Source of the DNA: Candidatus Bathyarchaeota archaeon
Lineage (GTDB): Archaea > Thermoproteota > Bathyarchaeia > Bathyarchaeales > DTEX01
DNA: 6,225 nt
Direction: 5' to 3'
NCBI GenBank assembly: GCA_021162225.1
Contig: JAGGZB010000182.1
Span: 1-6,225 of the forward strand
Both the position numbers and the translations under genes were made by a program. Positions 1-5,938 of the stretch are shown here, one piece after another; the stretch's first letter is position 1; each line of letters opens with the position of its first letter. The notes beneath the pieces were generated by a model. It made no database searches, was not told the DNA's origin, and saw nothing but the letters and a program-made list of their open reading frames with translations.

Positions 1-2
1 CG

Positions 3-20
3 ATCGGTTATCTTAACGAT
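3..20. repeat. Small imperfect inverted repeat upstream of the operon promoter
   Basis: Positions 3-10 and 14-20 are complementary apart from one bulged G (position 7), giving a 7-bp stem with a 3-nt loop. It sits about 20 nt upstream of the TATA-like box. It could be an operator, the end of an upstream transcription unit, or chance. Nothing else is recognisable in the first 38 bases. Confidence 0.25.
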
Positions 21-38
21 TCGAGAAAAAGCGTACAC

Positions 39-46
39 TTTAAATA
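39..46 (+). promoter_or_regulatory. Putative archaeal TATA box for the ribosomal operon
   Basis: The octamer TTTAAATA, inside a longer AT-rich run (39-51), resembles the archaeal box A bound by TBP. It lies about 50 nt before the rps13 start. With the usual spacing of about 25 nt, transcription would begin near 65-70 and leave a leader of roughly 25 nt that includes the rps13 SD site. No clear TFB recognition element is visible upstream, so the call rests on the TATA match, its position and the lack of any other candidate before the first gene. Confidence 0.55.
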
Positions 47-92
47 TAAATGTTTTATTTCGTATTAAGGGCATAAGGATAGAGGGTAAGCT

Positions 93-542
93 ATGTCCAC
101 GGAGTTTAAACATATCGTACGCCTAGCTGGAAGCGATCTAGAAGGATCGAGAAAAGCAGTATATGCGCTAACGAAGATAAAAGGCATAAACATCCGGCTA
201 GCGGAGGCTATAGTGAAGAAGGTTAATATTCCTCAAGATAAACGTTTAGGTTTTCTCTCAGAATCTGAGATTCGAAGAATCGAAGATGCAATTATGAACA
301 TTGCAAGCTTCGATATTCCCAAATGGCTTCTTAATAGAAGGAAAGATTTAGAGAGTGGTGAGGATATCCATCTGATAACTTCTGATCTCGACCTTAAAAT
401 GAAAGAAGATATTGAAAGAGAAAAAGCTATGAAGTCCTGGAAAGGATATCGTCACTCTTATGGACTTAAGGTAAGAGGGCAGAGAACAAGAACAACTGGC
501 AGAAAGGGGAGAACAGTAGGAGTAAAGAAGAGGCGGAAGTAA
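93..542 (+). CDS. rps13: 30S ribosomal protein S13 (uS13)
   Basis: Small-subunit head protein that binds 16S rRNA and contacts the P-site tRNA and the intersubunit bridge to the large subunit. The 149-residue protein has the archaeal/eukaryotic length, longer than the roughly 120 residues of bacterial S13. The helix-two-turn-helix region lies near residues 16-65 (KAVYALTKIKGI). An archaeal-type segment at about 75-98 (PKWLLNRRKD, HLITSDLD) follows. The diagnostic basic tail at 119-149 contains YRHSYGLKVRGQRTRTTGRKG. The ATG is preceded by an SD-like GAGGGT at 82-87. It is the first gene of the cluster behind the TATA-like box, and rps4 begins 1 nt after its stop. Identification is secure. Confidence 0.97.
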   Translation: MSTEFKHIVRLAGSDLEGSRKAVYALTKIKGINIRLAEAIVKKVNIPQDKRLGFLSESEIRRIEDAIMNIASFDIPKWLLNRRKDLESGEDIHLITSDLDLKMKEDIEREKAMKSWKGYRHSYGLKVRGQRTRTTGRKGRTVGVKKRRK

Positions 543-543
543 G

Positions 544-1083
544 ATGGGTGATCCTAAGAAGCCTAAGAAAAAGTATGAAACTCCAAGATTTCCATGGCGC
601 TCTGACGTTTTAGAAAGTGAAATAAGGTTATTAGGCGAATACGGGCTTAGAAATAAGAGAGAACTTTGGCGCTGTAAAACTATGCTTTCAAAATTCCGAA
701 GCATTGCAAGATCATTATTCGGCATGCCCTCATCGAAGCGGAAGATTCTTGAAGCGCAGCTTCTAAACAAGCTGAAACGTATGGGAATACTCTCAGAGAA
801 CGCTGTTCTCGACGATGTGTTAGATCTCACAGTAGAATCGATCCTTGAAAGAAGATTACAAACCATAGTCTTTAAGAAAGGCTTGGCGAAAACTATTCAT
901 CAAGCACGCCAGTTAATTGTTCACGGCCACATCGCCATAGATGGGCGTAAGGTTTTTTCTCCCGGATACTTAGTACTGAAGGATGAAGAGGATAAGATTG
1001 AATATGCGCCTACAAGTCCCCTTAATAATCCAGAACACCCGATCAGAGTAGCAATTGAAGTAGAAGCGAAAGGAGGCGCTTAA
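544..1083 (+). CDS. rps4: 30S ribosomal protein S4 (uS4)
   Basis: Primary 16S rRNA-binding protein of the small-subunit body, an early assembly protein that also helps line the mRNA entry channel. The product has 179 residues, the archaeal size. The N-terminus is basic (GDPKKPKKKYETPRFPW) and is followed by a helical region with EYGLRNKRELWRCK. An S4 RNA-binding domain spans about 102-155 (RRLQTIVFKKGLAKTIHQARQ, then HGHIAIDGRKVFSPGY). The start lies 1 nt after the rps13 stop and behind GAGGCGG at 530-536 inside the rps13 end, so the two are probably translationally coupled. There is no zinc-type cysteine cluster at the N-terminus, unlike some bacterial S4 proteins. Identification is secure. 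Confidence 0.97.
   Translation: MGDPKKPKKKYETPRFPWRSDVLESEIRLLGEYGLRNKRELWRCKTMLSKFRSIARSLFGMPSSKRKILEAQLLNKLKRMGILSENAVLDDVLDLTVESILERRLQTIVFKKGLAKTIHQARQLIVHGHIAIDGRKVFSPGYLVLKDEEDKIEYAPTSPLNNPEHPIRVAIEVEAKGGA
1071..1076 (+). promoter_or_regulatory. Shine-Dalgarno site deciding the TTG start of rps11
   Basis: AGGAGG lies 9 nt before the TTG at 1086, inside the last codons of rps4. The next in-frame ATG would cut away the conserved N-terminal strand of S11, so this site and the TTG set the start. Confidence 0.75.
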
Positions 1084-1085
1084 AC

Positions 1086-1484
1086 TTGAGTAGCAAAAAC
1101 GAAAAGTGGGGTGTCGTTCACATTTATAGCTCATACAATAACACGATAGTTCACATGACTGATCTTTCCGGAGCGGAAACCATAGCTAGAGCGTCCGGAG
1201 GAATGTTTGTAAAGGCTGACAGGCTTGAATCATCACCCTATGCTGCCATGAGAGCTGCGGCATACGTCGCATCAATAGCTAAGGACAAAGGGATAACAGC
1301 AATACATATAAAAGTTCGTGCTCCAGGAGGCTCTAAGGCGAGGACGCCAGGGCCAGGTGCTCAGGCAGCAATCAGAGCTTTAGCTAGGGCGGGATTTAAG
1401 ATGATTGGGCGAATTGAGGAAGTTACGCCTCTTCCTCATGATGGAACTCGGCGTAAGGGCGGTCGAAGAGGGAGACGTGTATAG
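1086..1484 (+). CDS. rps11: 30S ribosomal protein S11 (uS11), TTG start
   Basis: Small-subunit platform protein that binds 16S rRNA and lies near the mRNA exit and the E site. The 132-residue product matches archaeal S11 in length. Recognisable segments are WGVVHIYSSYNNTIVHMTDLSG (8-29) and the conserved core IKVRAPGGSKARTPGPGAQ AAIRALARAG (75-103). The C-terminus is VTPLPHDGTRRKGGRRGRRV, the typical basic tail. The start is a TTG 2 nt after the rps4 stop. It is supported by a strong SD (AGGAGG, 1071-1076), by the family N-terminus and by the lack of an in-frame ATG before residue 24. The following spacer is the longest inside the cluster. Confidence 0.96.
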   Translation: MSSKNEKWGVVHIYSSYNNTIVHMTDLSGAETIARASGGMFVKADRLESSPYAAMRAAAYVASIAKDKGITAIHIKVRAPGGSKARTPGPGAQAAIRALARAGFKMIGRIEEVTPLPHDGTRRKGGRRGRRV

Positions 1485-1598
1485 GAGAAAAAAGGAAACG
1501 TCATGAATTCGCTTAGAAAAGGTTGAAATAGAGCATGCATCTGTTCATCAGAAAAGCATGGGAGGAAACGGGTAGTTTTTGAATGAGAGGGTGATGCG
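1485..1598 (+). promoter_or_regulatory. Structured spacer between rps11 and rpoD
   Basis: This 114-nt stretch is the only sizeable gap inside an otherwise tightly packed cluster. Positions 1534-1538 (CATGC) pair with 1556-1560 (GCATG). Inside them 1540-1543 (TCTG) pairs with 1549-1552 (CAGA) around a 5-nt loop. Downstream come GGAGG (1561-1565), a TTTTT run (1576-1580) and the rpoD SD site GAGGGTGAT (1587-1595), 3 nt before its ATG. The region could act as an mRNA control element, a processing site or a weak terminator/attenuator. A separate promoter is not obvious; TTGAAATA at 1523-1530 is a poor TATA match. Only very short reading frames occur here. Confidence 0.35.
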
Positions 1599-2441
1599 AT
1601 GAAAGTACAAATACTTGAGAAAAATGGGGATTCGATACGTTTCATAATTGATGGTATAACAACATCTCTTGCGAATACTCTTCGAAGGATCATCCTCTCG
1701 GAAGTTCCATGCATGGCGATTGATGACGTTATGATAATCGAGAATAACTCTGTTCTCCATGATGAGATACTGGCGCTTAGACTTGGACTCATCCCTCTCA
1801 AGACGGATCTTGATTCGTACAATCTACCGGAAGAGTGTGAATGCAAAAGTGAATTGGGATGTCCTCTATGCAGAGCTGTCCTGATACTTGATGTTAAGGC
1901 AGAGTCAGAAGAGAAAGTTGTTTACTCGAAGGATCTTATTCCCGAAGATCCTAAAATTGCCCCTGTAAGCGACAAAATTCCAATAGTGAAGCTTGCTCCT
2001 GGACAGAAGATTAGGCTTGAAGCCTACGCAAGACTTGGAAAAGGAAAAGATCACGCAAAATGGCAACCTGTTTCAGCTTGTACATACAGATACATGCCCG
2101 AAGTGAGTATAGATTATGAAAGATGCGATGGATGTGGAGAATGTGTAAATATATGCCCCAGAAAGGTTTTAGACAAGTCAAATGACGGAAAAGTTGAGGT
2201 TAGAAACATGCTTGAATGTATATTATGTAGAGACTGCATGAACGTGTGTCCTAAGGATCCGCCTGCAATTAATGTTAATGGAAACAAAGAATCGTTCATT
2301 TTCTATGTGGAGTCAACAGGCGTTCTACCTGTTGAACGTATAATAAGCGAAGCTTTGAAGATCTATGACAAAAAGTGTTTAGAGTTTTTAGAAGAGATCT
2401 CGGTGAATCTAAATGTGCCCAAAAAAGATGAAAATAACTAA
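1599..2441 (+). CDS. rpoD: DNA-directed RNA polymerase subunit D (Rpo3) with two [4Fe-4S] motifs
   Basis: Archaeal counterpart of bacterial alpha and eukaryotic RPB3. It pairs with Rpo11 (L) and, with Rpo10 (N) and Rpo12 (P), forms the platform on which the large subunits assemble. The 280-residue protein begins with the alpha-type motif SLANTLRRIILSEVPCMAID (23-42). It continues with LRLGLIPLKTD and the RPB3-like VVYSKDLIPEDP. A CxCx5CxxC cluster (C80, C82, C88, C91) resembles the RPB3 zinc site. The inserted ferredoxin-like domain (about 170-225) has two complete CxxCxxCxxxCP motifs: C176/C179/C182/C186 and C207/C210/C213/C217. The C-terminal dimerisation part resumes at FIFYVESTGVLPVERII (233-249). 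The name rpoD here is the archaeal subunit D, not bacterial sigma-70. The 3' end overlaps rpl18e by 29 nt. Confidence 0.97.
   Translation: MKVQILEKNGDSIRFIIDGITTSLANTLRRIILSEVPCMAIDDVMIIENNSVLHDEILALRLGLIPLKTDLDSYNLPEECECKSELGCPLCRAVLILDVKAESEEKVVYSKDLIPEDPKIAPVSDKIPIVKLAPGQKIRLEAYARLGKGKDHAKWQPVSACTYRYMPEVSIDYERCDGCGECVNICPRKVLDKSNDGKVEVRNMLECILCRDCMNVCPKDPPAINVNGNKESFIFYVESTGVLPVERIISEALKIYDKKCLEFLEEISVNLNVPKKDENN
2402..2406 (+). promoter_or_regulatory. Shine-Dalgarno site favouring the upstream rpl18e start
   Basis: GGTGA, complementary to the archaeal 16S 3' end, stands 6 nt before ATG 2413 and 21 nt before the alternative ATG 2428. It lies within the rpoD coding sequence. The spacing favours the longer product. 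Confidence 0.5.
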
Positions 2442-2781
2442 TCCGGATCTCCTAAGGTTGATTCGCTTCCTTAGAAAGAAGTCTAGAGAGAATAACGCCT
2501 CTATATGGCGAAGGGTAGCCGAGATGCTTTCAAAGCCGAAACGTAGACGAATAGTAGTTAATGTCAGCAGAATAAATCGCTATACTAGAGAAAATGATGA
2601 AGTAGTGGTTCCGGGAAAAGTTTTAGGAGCCGGCTTAATAGATCATCCAGTTAAGGTTGCAGCTTTTGCATTTTCAGATAACGCTCGATCTAAGATTGAA
2701 AAAGCGAAAGGGAAATGTTTAACTATTCCAGAGCTTGTTGAGATGAATCCTAAGGGTTCAAACGTCAAGATAATTGGGTGA
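2413..2781 (+). CDS. rpl18e: 50S ribosomal protein L18e (eL18)
   Basis: Large-subunit protein found in archaea and eukaryotes but not bacteria, related in fold to uL15. The product has 122 residues, close to the family size. Typical segments are TNPDLLRLIRFLRKKSRENNASIWRRVAEMLSKPKR (9-44), VVNVSRINRYTRENDEVVVPGKVLGAG (48-74) and VKVAAFAFSDNARSKI (80-95). Two starts are possible: ATG 2413, 6 nt after a GGTGA SD (2402-2406), or ATG 2428 (MKITNPDLL), which fits the usual family N-terminus but has no well-spaced SD. I chose 2413 on the SD. Either way the gene starts inside the end of rpoD, which suggests translational coupling. The stop is followed within 5 nt by the rpl13 ATG. Confidence 0.93.
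   Translation: MCPKKMKITNPDLLRLIRFLRKKSRENNASIWRRVAEMLSKPKRRRIVVNVSRINRYTRENDEVVVPGKVLGAGLIDHPVKVAAFAFSDNARSKIEKAKGKCLTIPELVEMNPKGSNVKIIG
2776..2781 (+). promoter_or_regulatory. Shine-Dalgarno site deciding the rpl13 start
   Basis: GGGTGA overlaps the rpl18e stop codon and stands 5 nt before ATG 2787. It argues against the in-frame GTG at 2778, which would lie inside the ribosome binding site itself. Confidence 0.6.
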
Positions 2782-2786
2782 AGCGA

Positions 2787-3224
2787 ATGGCTAGTAAAGG
2801 AACTAAGGAGACAATAATCAATGCTGACGGGTTAATCCTCGGTAGGATGGCGAGTCATATAGCCAAGAGACTCTTAGACGGCGAGAAAATAATAATTGTA
2901 AACGCTGAGAAAGCAATAATTTCCGGGAAAAGACTAAGCATACTAAGAGAGAAGCATGAGTTTCTTCAAGTAGGACATTACCGAAAAGGCCCCTTCCATC
3001 CCAGAAGGCCTGATAGAATCGTGAAAAGAGTAATTAGGGGGATGCTTCCGAGAAAAAAGCCGCGTGGAAAAGAGGCGCTGAAGCGATTAAGAGTCTACAT
3101 AGGTATTCCAAAGGATTATGAGGGGAAAGAGATGGAAAAGATCCACGAGGCTGACGGTAGAAATTTAAGAGGCCCATACATAAGGGTATCTGAGCTCGCA
3201 CGCAATATAGGCTGGAAAGGATAG
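2787..3224 (+). CDS. rpl13: 50S ribosomal protein L13 (uL13)
   Basis: Early-assembly large-subunit protein that binds 23S rRNA. The 145-residue product shows the uL13 fold signature at the N-terminus (INADGLILGRMASHIAKRLLDGEKIIIVNAEKAIISG, 11-47). The segment HYRKGPFHPRRPDRIVKRVIRGMLPRKKPRGKEALKRLRVYIGIP (64-108) matches the archaeal/eukaryotic form. An in-frame GTG at 2778, overlapping the rpl18e stop, would add three residues. I prefer ATG 2787 because GGGTGA (2776-2781) lies 5 nt before it, while the GTG has no SD. rps9 follows after 14 nt. Confidence 0.95.
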   Translation: MASKGTKETIINADGLILGRMASHIAKRLLDGEKIIIVNAEKAIISGKRLSILREKHEFLQVGHYRKGPFHPRRPDRIVKRVIRGMLPRKKPRGKEALKRLRVYIGIPKDYEGKEMEKIHEADGRNLRGPYIRVSELARNIGWKG

Positions 3225-3238
3225 AGAAAGGTGATGAA

Positions 3239-3646
3239 ATGCCCGCGAAGAAAGTATTGGTCGTCAGTGGAAAACGCAAAACAGCGATAGCGAGAGCCGT
3301 CATTAAAGAAGGAAAGGGACGAATAAGGATAAACAATATTCCCCTTGAGATTTACGAGCCTGAAATAGCTCGGGAAAAGATACGTGAACCTCTCCTACTC
3401 GCGGGAGATATTTGGAAAAATCTAGACATAAAGATAAAGGTGAGGGGAGGAGGGTTCATGGGACAGGCAGAAGCATGCAGGATGGCTATAGCGAGAGGTT
3501 TAGTTCAGTGGACGAGAAGCTCTCATCTCAGAAGAATCTTCATGGAATATGACAGAACCATGCTTGCTGGTGACCCCCGGCAGAAGGAACCAAAGAAGTT
3601 TGGAGGTCCAGGTGCGAGGGCCAGATTCCAGAAGAGTTATAGGTAG
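3239..3646 (+). CDS. rps9: 30S ribosomal protein S9 (uS9)
   Basis: Small-subunit head protein whose C-terminal tail reaches the P-site tRNA anticodon region. The 135-residue product begins VVSGKRKTAIARAVIKEGKGRIRINN (8-33). It has the conserved glycine-rich segment VRGGGFMGQAEACRMAIARGLVQW (68-91) and ends with the invariant tail KKFGGPGARARFQKSYR, including the terminal KSYR. The ATG is preceded by GGTGAT (3230-3235) with only 3 nt of spacing. The order rpl13-rps9 is conserved in bacteria and archaea, and here rpoN follows 17 nt after the stop. Confidence 0.97.
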   Translation: MPAKKVLVVSGKRKTAIARAVIKEGKGRIRINNIPLEIYEPEIAREKIREPLLLAGDIWKNLDIKIKVRGGGFMGQAEACRMAIARGLVQWTRSSHLRRIFMEYDRTMLAGDPRQKEPKKFGGPGARARFQKSYR

Positions 3647-3663
3647 AATGAAGGTGAATATAT

Positions 3664-3888
3664 ATGATAATACCCATAAGATGTTTTACGTGTGGTAAGC
3701 TCATCGGGGATAAATGGGAAGAATTTATTAAGAGAGTGAAAAACGGCGAACCTGCGGGCAAAGTATTAGATGATCTAGGTATAAAACGTTATTGTTGCCG
3801 CCGCATGCTTCTCTCACACGTTGAGATAATAGATGATCTCATAAAGTTTTATGGAAAAAGAGATGTGAAAAACGAGAATAGGAGATGA
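3664..3888 (+). CDS. rpoN: DNA-directed RNA polymerase subunit N (Rpo10)
   Basis: Small zinc-binding polymerase subunit, homologous to eukaryotic RPB10, that binds Rpo3 in the assembly platform. The product has 74 residues. The zinc ligands are visible as CxxC at C7/C10 (IRCFTCGK) and the adjacent pair C44/C45 (RYCCRRMLLSHVE), the hallmark of the family. The ATG lies 6 nt after AGGTGA (3652-3657). This is archaeal subunit N, not bacterial sigma-54. In many archaea rpoK (Rpo6) comes next; here eno starts 4 nt after the stop, so there is no room for it. Confidence 0.97.
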   Translation: MIIPIRCFTCGKLIGDKWEEFIKRVKNGEPAGKVLDDLGIKRYCCRRMLLSHVEIIDDLIKFYGKRDVKNENRR

Positions 3889-3892
3889 GAAA

Positions 3893-5143
3893 ATGTCAAC
3901 AGTAATTGAGGATGTGAAGGCAAGGCAGATTCTGAATAGCAGGGGAAACCTTACAATAGAGGTTGATGTGTACACGCTTGACGGATTCGGAAGGGCATCT
4001 GCCCCAAGCGGCGCGAGTACCGGAAGAGCTGAGGCTACGCCATTTCCTGATGGAGGGGTAGAAGAGGCTGTAAAGAAAGTAGAGGAATCTATTGCTCCAG
4101 AGATAATTGGGCTTTATGCAGACGACCAAGAAGAGATAGACTCTATTCTTCATGAGATAGATGGCACGGAAAACTTTCAGAACATAGGAGGAAACACCGC
4201 CTACGCGGTATCTTTAGCGGTTGCCGATGCAGCTGCGGATTCGTATGGACTATCACTGTATCAGTACTTAGGAGGAATAATGAATTCTTCTCTCCCATAT
4301 CCGCTGGGCAATGTGATTGGAGGCGGGAAACATGCCTTTGGAAACGCGACGGACATCCAAGAGTTTTTGGTACTTCCCTTAGGTGCCAATTCATTCCTGG
4401 ATGCCGCCAAAGCCAATGCAGCTATCCATAGGAAGCTCAAGAAGCTCCTGGGCAAGATAGATCGGACATTCACTGGTGGAAAAGGCGATGAAGGAGCATG
4501 GGCCCCGAATATCTCAAACGATCAAGCCTTAGAAGCATTAACAACAGCATGCAAAGAAGTCTCTGAAGAGTTCGGCTTTGAATGCCGAGCGGGAGTAGAT
4601 GTTGCAGCTTCTTCGCTCTGGGATCCTAAGGAGAAGGTATACGTATACGAGAGGGACGGGGTTAAACGCGATACAGGAGAACAGATCGAGTATATTTTGG
4701 GTCTAATTGAAAAGTATAATCTCGTGTATGTTGAAGACCCTCTTCACGAAGATGATTTTGAAGGATTTAAGGAGTTGACATCTAAAGCGCGCGGATGCCT
4801 CATATGCGGAGACGACCTCTTTGTCACAAACTCTAAGAGACTGCAGAAAGGCATATCGATGCATGCCGGAAACGCAATCATCATAAAAATGAACCAGATC
4901 GGAACGTTAACCGACACTTGGAAGACAACCAAGCTCGCACAGGAAAATAGTTATGTACCTGTAGTCTCGCACAGATCAGGAGAAACAGAAGCCTATCACA
5001 TTGCACATTTAGCCGTAGCATTTGGCGCACCCATAATAAAGACAGGAGTCGTTGGAGGAGAAAGAATAGCAAAGCTTAATGAACTTATCCGCATTGAGGA
5101 GGAACTCGGTGAAAGAGCCCGGATGGCTAAATTAAAGATTTAG
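3893..5143 (+). CDS. eno: Enolase (phosphopyruvate hydratase)
   Basis: Cytoplasmic enzyme that interconverts 2-phosphoglycerate and phosphoenolpyruvate in glycolysis and gluconeogenesis. The 416-residue length is normal. By comparison with bacterial enolase, the catalytic and metal residues are present: S42 in PSGASTG, H147 and E157 in GGGKHAFGNATDIQEF, E200 in GDEGAWAPN, D236, E281 in VEDPL, D307 in GDDLFVTN, K332 in IKMNQIGTLTD, H360 in SHRSGETE and K383 in IKTG. GDEGAWAP and TGVVGGERIAKLNEL resemble the haloarchaeal-type enolase rather than the Methanocaldococcus/bacterial type. Slightly unusual residues are NSRGNL where DSRGNP is usual and TEA where TED is usual. The SD GGAGATGA (3881-3888) overlaps the rpoN stop; rps2 follows after 13 nt. 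Confidence 0.96.
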   Translation: MSTVIEDVKARQILNSRGNLTIEVDVYTLDGFGRASAPSGASTGRAEATPFPDGGVEEAVKKVEESIAPEIIGLYADDQEEIDSILHEIDGTENFQNIGGNTAYAVSLAVADAAADSYGLSLYQYLGGIMNSSLPYPLGNVIGGGKHAFGNATDIQEFLVLPLGANSFLDAAKANAAIHRKLKKLLGKIDRTFTGGKGDEGAWAPNISNDQALEALTTACKEVSEEFGFECRAGVDVAASSLWDPKEKVYVYERDGVKRDTGEQIEYILGLIEKYNLVYVEDPLHEDDFEGFKELTSKARGCLICGDDLFVTNSKRLQKGISMHAGNAIIIKMNQIGTLTDTWKTTKLAQENSYVPVVSHRSGETEAYHIAHLAVAFGAPIIKTGVVGGERIAKLNELIRIEEELGERARMAKLKI

Positions 5144-5156
5144 TGAGGAGGGGAAG

Positions 5157-5822
5157 ATGTCGGAGAAAAACAACGAGGAAGAAGAAAAAGCCAGCGAAGA
5201 AAGCCAGAGTGAAGAAAAGGAACTATTACTTCCTCAAGATGAACTATTATCTGCAGGGATTCACATAGGGACAAAGATAAAAACGAAAGATATGGAGCCA
5301 TTCATCTATAGGGTGAGGCCAGACGGACTCTTTGTTTTAGACCTAAACAAAACCGATGAACGCATAAGGGTTGCTGCAAAGTTTCTTGCACGCTTTGAGC
5401 CTTCAAAGATAGCTGTTGTGGCTGCAAGGCTATATGCGCGCGAACCCGTCAACAAATTCTGCAAAACTGTCGGTTGCATTCCAATTACTGGACGTTTCAT
5501 TCCAGGGATGCTCACAAACCCATTATATCCCAACCGTATAGAGCCCGATGTGATAATGGTTTCTGATCCCAGAGCAGATTCACAAGCCGTGAGGGAAGCT
5601 TCTAGTCTAGGAATACCGGTAGTTGCGCTCTGTAGCACGGATAATAACTTCAGCAATATAGATCTAGTTATACCAACAAATAACAAGGGGAGAAAAGCCT
5701 TAGCTGTCATTTACTGGCTTCTGGCTAGACAAGTACTTCGTGAGAGGGGCGAAATTCCTCCGGATGGTGACATACAATTTTCAATTGAGGATTTTGAAGT
5801 TAAAATAGCCGAGAAAACCTGA
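5157..5822 (+). CDS. rps2: 30S ribosomal protein S2 (uS2)
   Basis: Small-subunit protein at the head-body junction, added late in assembly. The 221-residue product has the archaeal (SA-like) features AGIHIGTKIKTKDMEPFIYRVRPDGLFVLDLNKTDERI (33-70), GRFIPGMLTNP (112-122), PDVIMVSDPRAD (130-141) and IDLVIPTNNKGRKALAVIYWLLAR (168-191). The first 24 residues are a low-complexity, glutamate-rich extension, unusual beside the basic r-proteins of the cluster and probably disordered. The ATG follows a strong SD, GAGGAGG (5145-5151). This looks like the last gene of the main transcription unit, since an AT-rich spacer follows. Confidence 0.96.
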   Translation: MSEKNNEEEEKASEESQSEEKELLLPQDELLSAGIHIGTKIKTKDMEPFIYRVRPDGLFVLDLNKTDERIRVAAKFLARFEPSKIAVVAARLYAREPVNKFCKTVGCIPITGRFIPGMLTNPLYPNRIEPDVIMVSDPRADSQAVREASSLGIPVVALCSTDNNFSNIDLVIPTNNKGRKALAVIYWLLARQVLRERGEIPPDGDIQFSIEDFEVKIAEKT

Positions 5823-5938
5823 AACATATTATAAAATTTCCCCAAGCATATTTAAGGAGAGAAAATAATTTTATAGTCTCATCTATTCTATTGACTTTTA
5901 GTTTAGCCATAAAAATCAAACATCATGGAGATTACTCA
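5823..5938 (+). promoter_or_regulatory. AT-rich spacer: possible end of the ribosomal operon and promoter of the mevalonate kinase gene
   Basis: This 116-nt stretch contains no convincing gene. A perfect 9-bp inverted repeat (5830-5838 TATAAAATT, 5867-5875 AATTTTATA) brackets a C-run and a second TATA-like ATATTTAA (5848-5855). A T-rich tract follows (about 5869-5904). Either TATA-like element could drive the downstream gene, giving a leader of about 60-85 nt. The T-rich tract could terminate upstream transcription, since archaeal termination often needs only T runs. The elements are individually weak because AT-rich DNA makes such matches by chance. Confidence 0.35.
5927..5932 (+). promoter_or_regulatory. 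Shine-Dalgarno site deciding the TTG start of the mevalonate kinase gene
   Basis: GGAGAT stands 6 nt before the TTG at 5939. An earlier in-frame TTG (5891) would add 16 residues lying outside the family's usual N-terminus, which begins shortly before ASAPAKV. Confidence 0.6.

Noticed and set aside
348..866. Long minus-strand reading frame opposite rps13 and rps4
   Set aside because: It lies entirely antisense to two certain r-protein genes. Its translation is serine/leucine-rich with no recognisable motif.
1535..1582. 15-codon plus-strand reading frame (MHLFIRKAWEETGSF) in the rps11-rpoD spacer, considered as a leader peptide
   Set aside because: It has no good SD before its ATG, and its first half coincides with the putative hairpin. 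Frames this short are common by chance.
1599..2441. Separate ferredoxin gene or domain fusion within rpoD
   Set aside because: The ferredoxin-like part is a known insertion in archaeal Rpo3. The polymerase fold resumes after it in the same frame, so this is not a new fusion.
2778..2786. GTG start for rpl13 overlapping the rpl18e stop
   Set aside because: It has no SD, while ATG 2787 has GGGTGA at good spacing and gives the expected family N-terminus.
5306..5710. Minus-strand reading frame opposite rps2
   Set aside because: It is fully inside the conserved uS2 gene on the other strand, has no family features, and is explained as a shadow of the coding bias.
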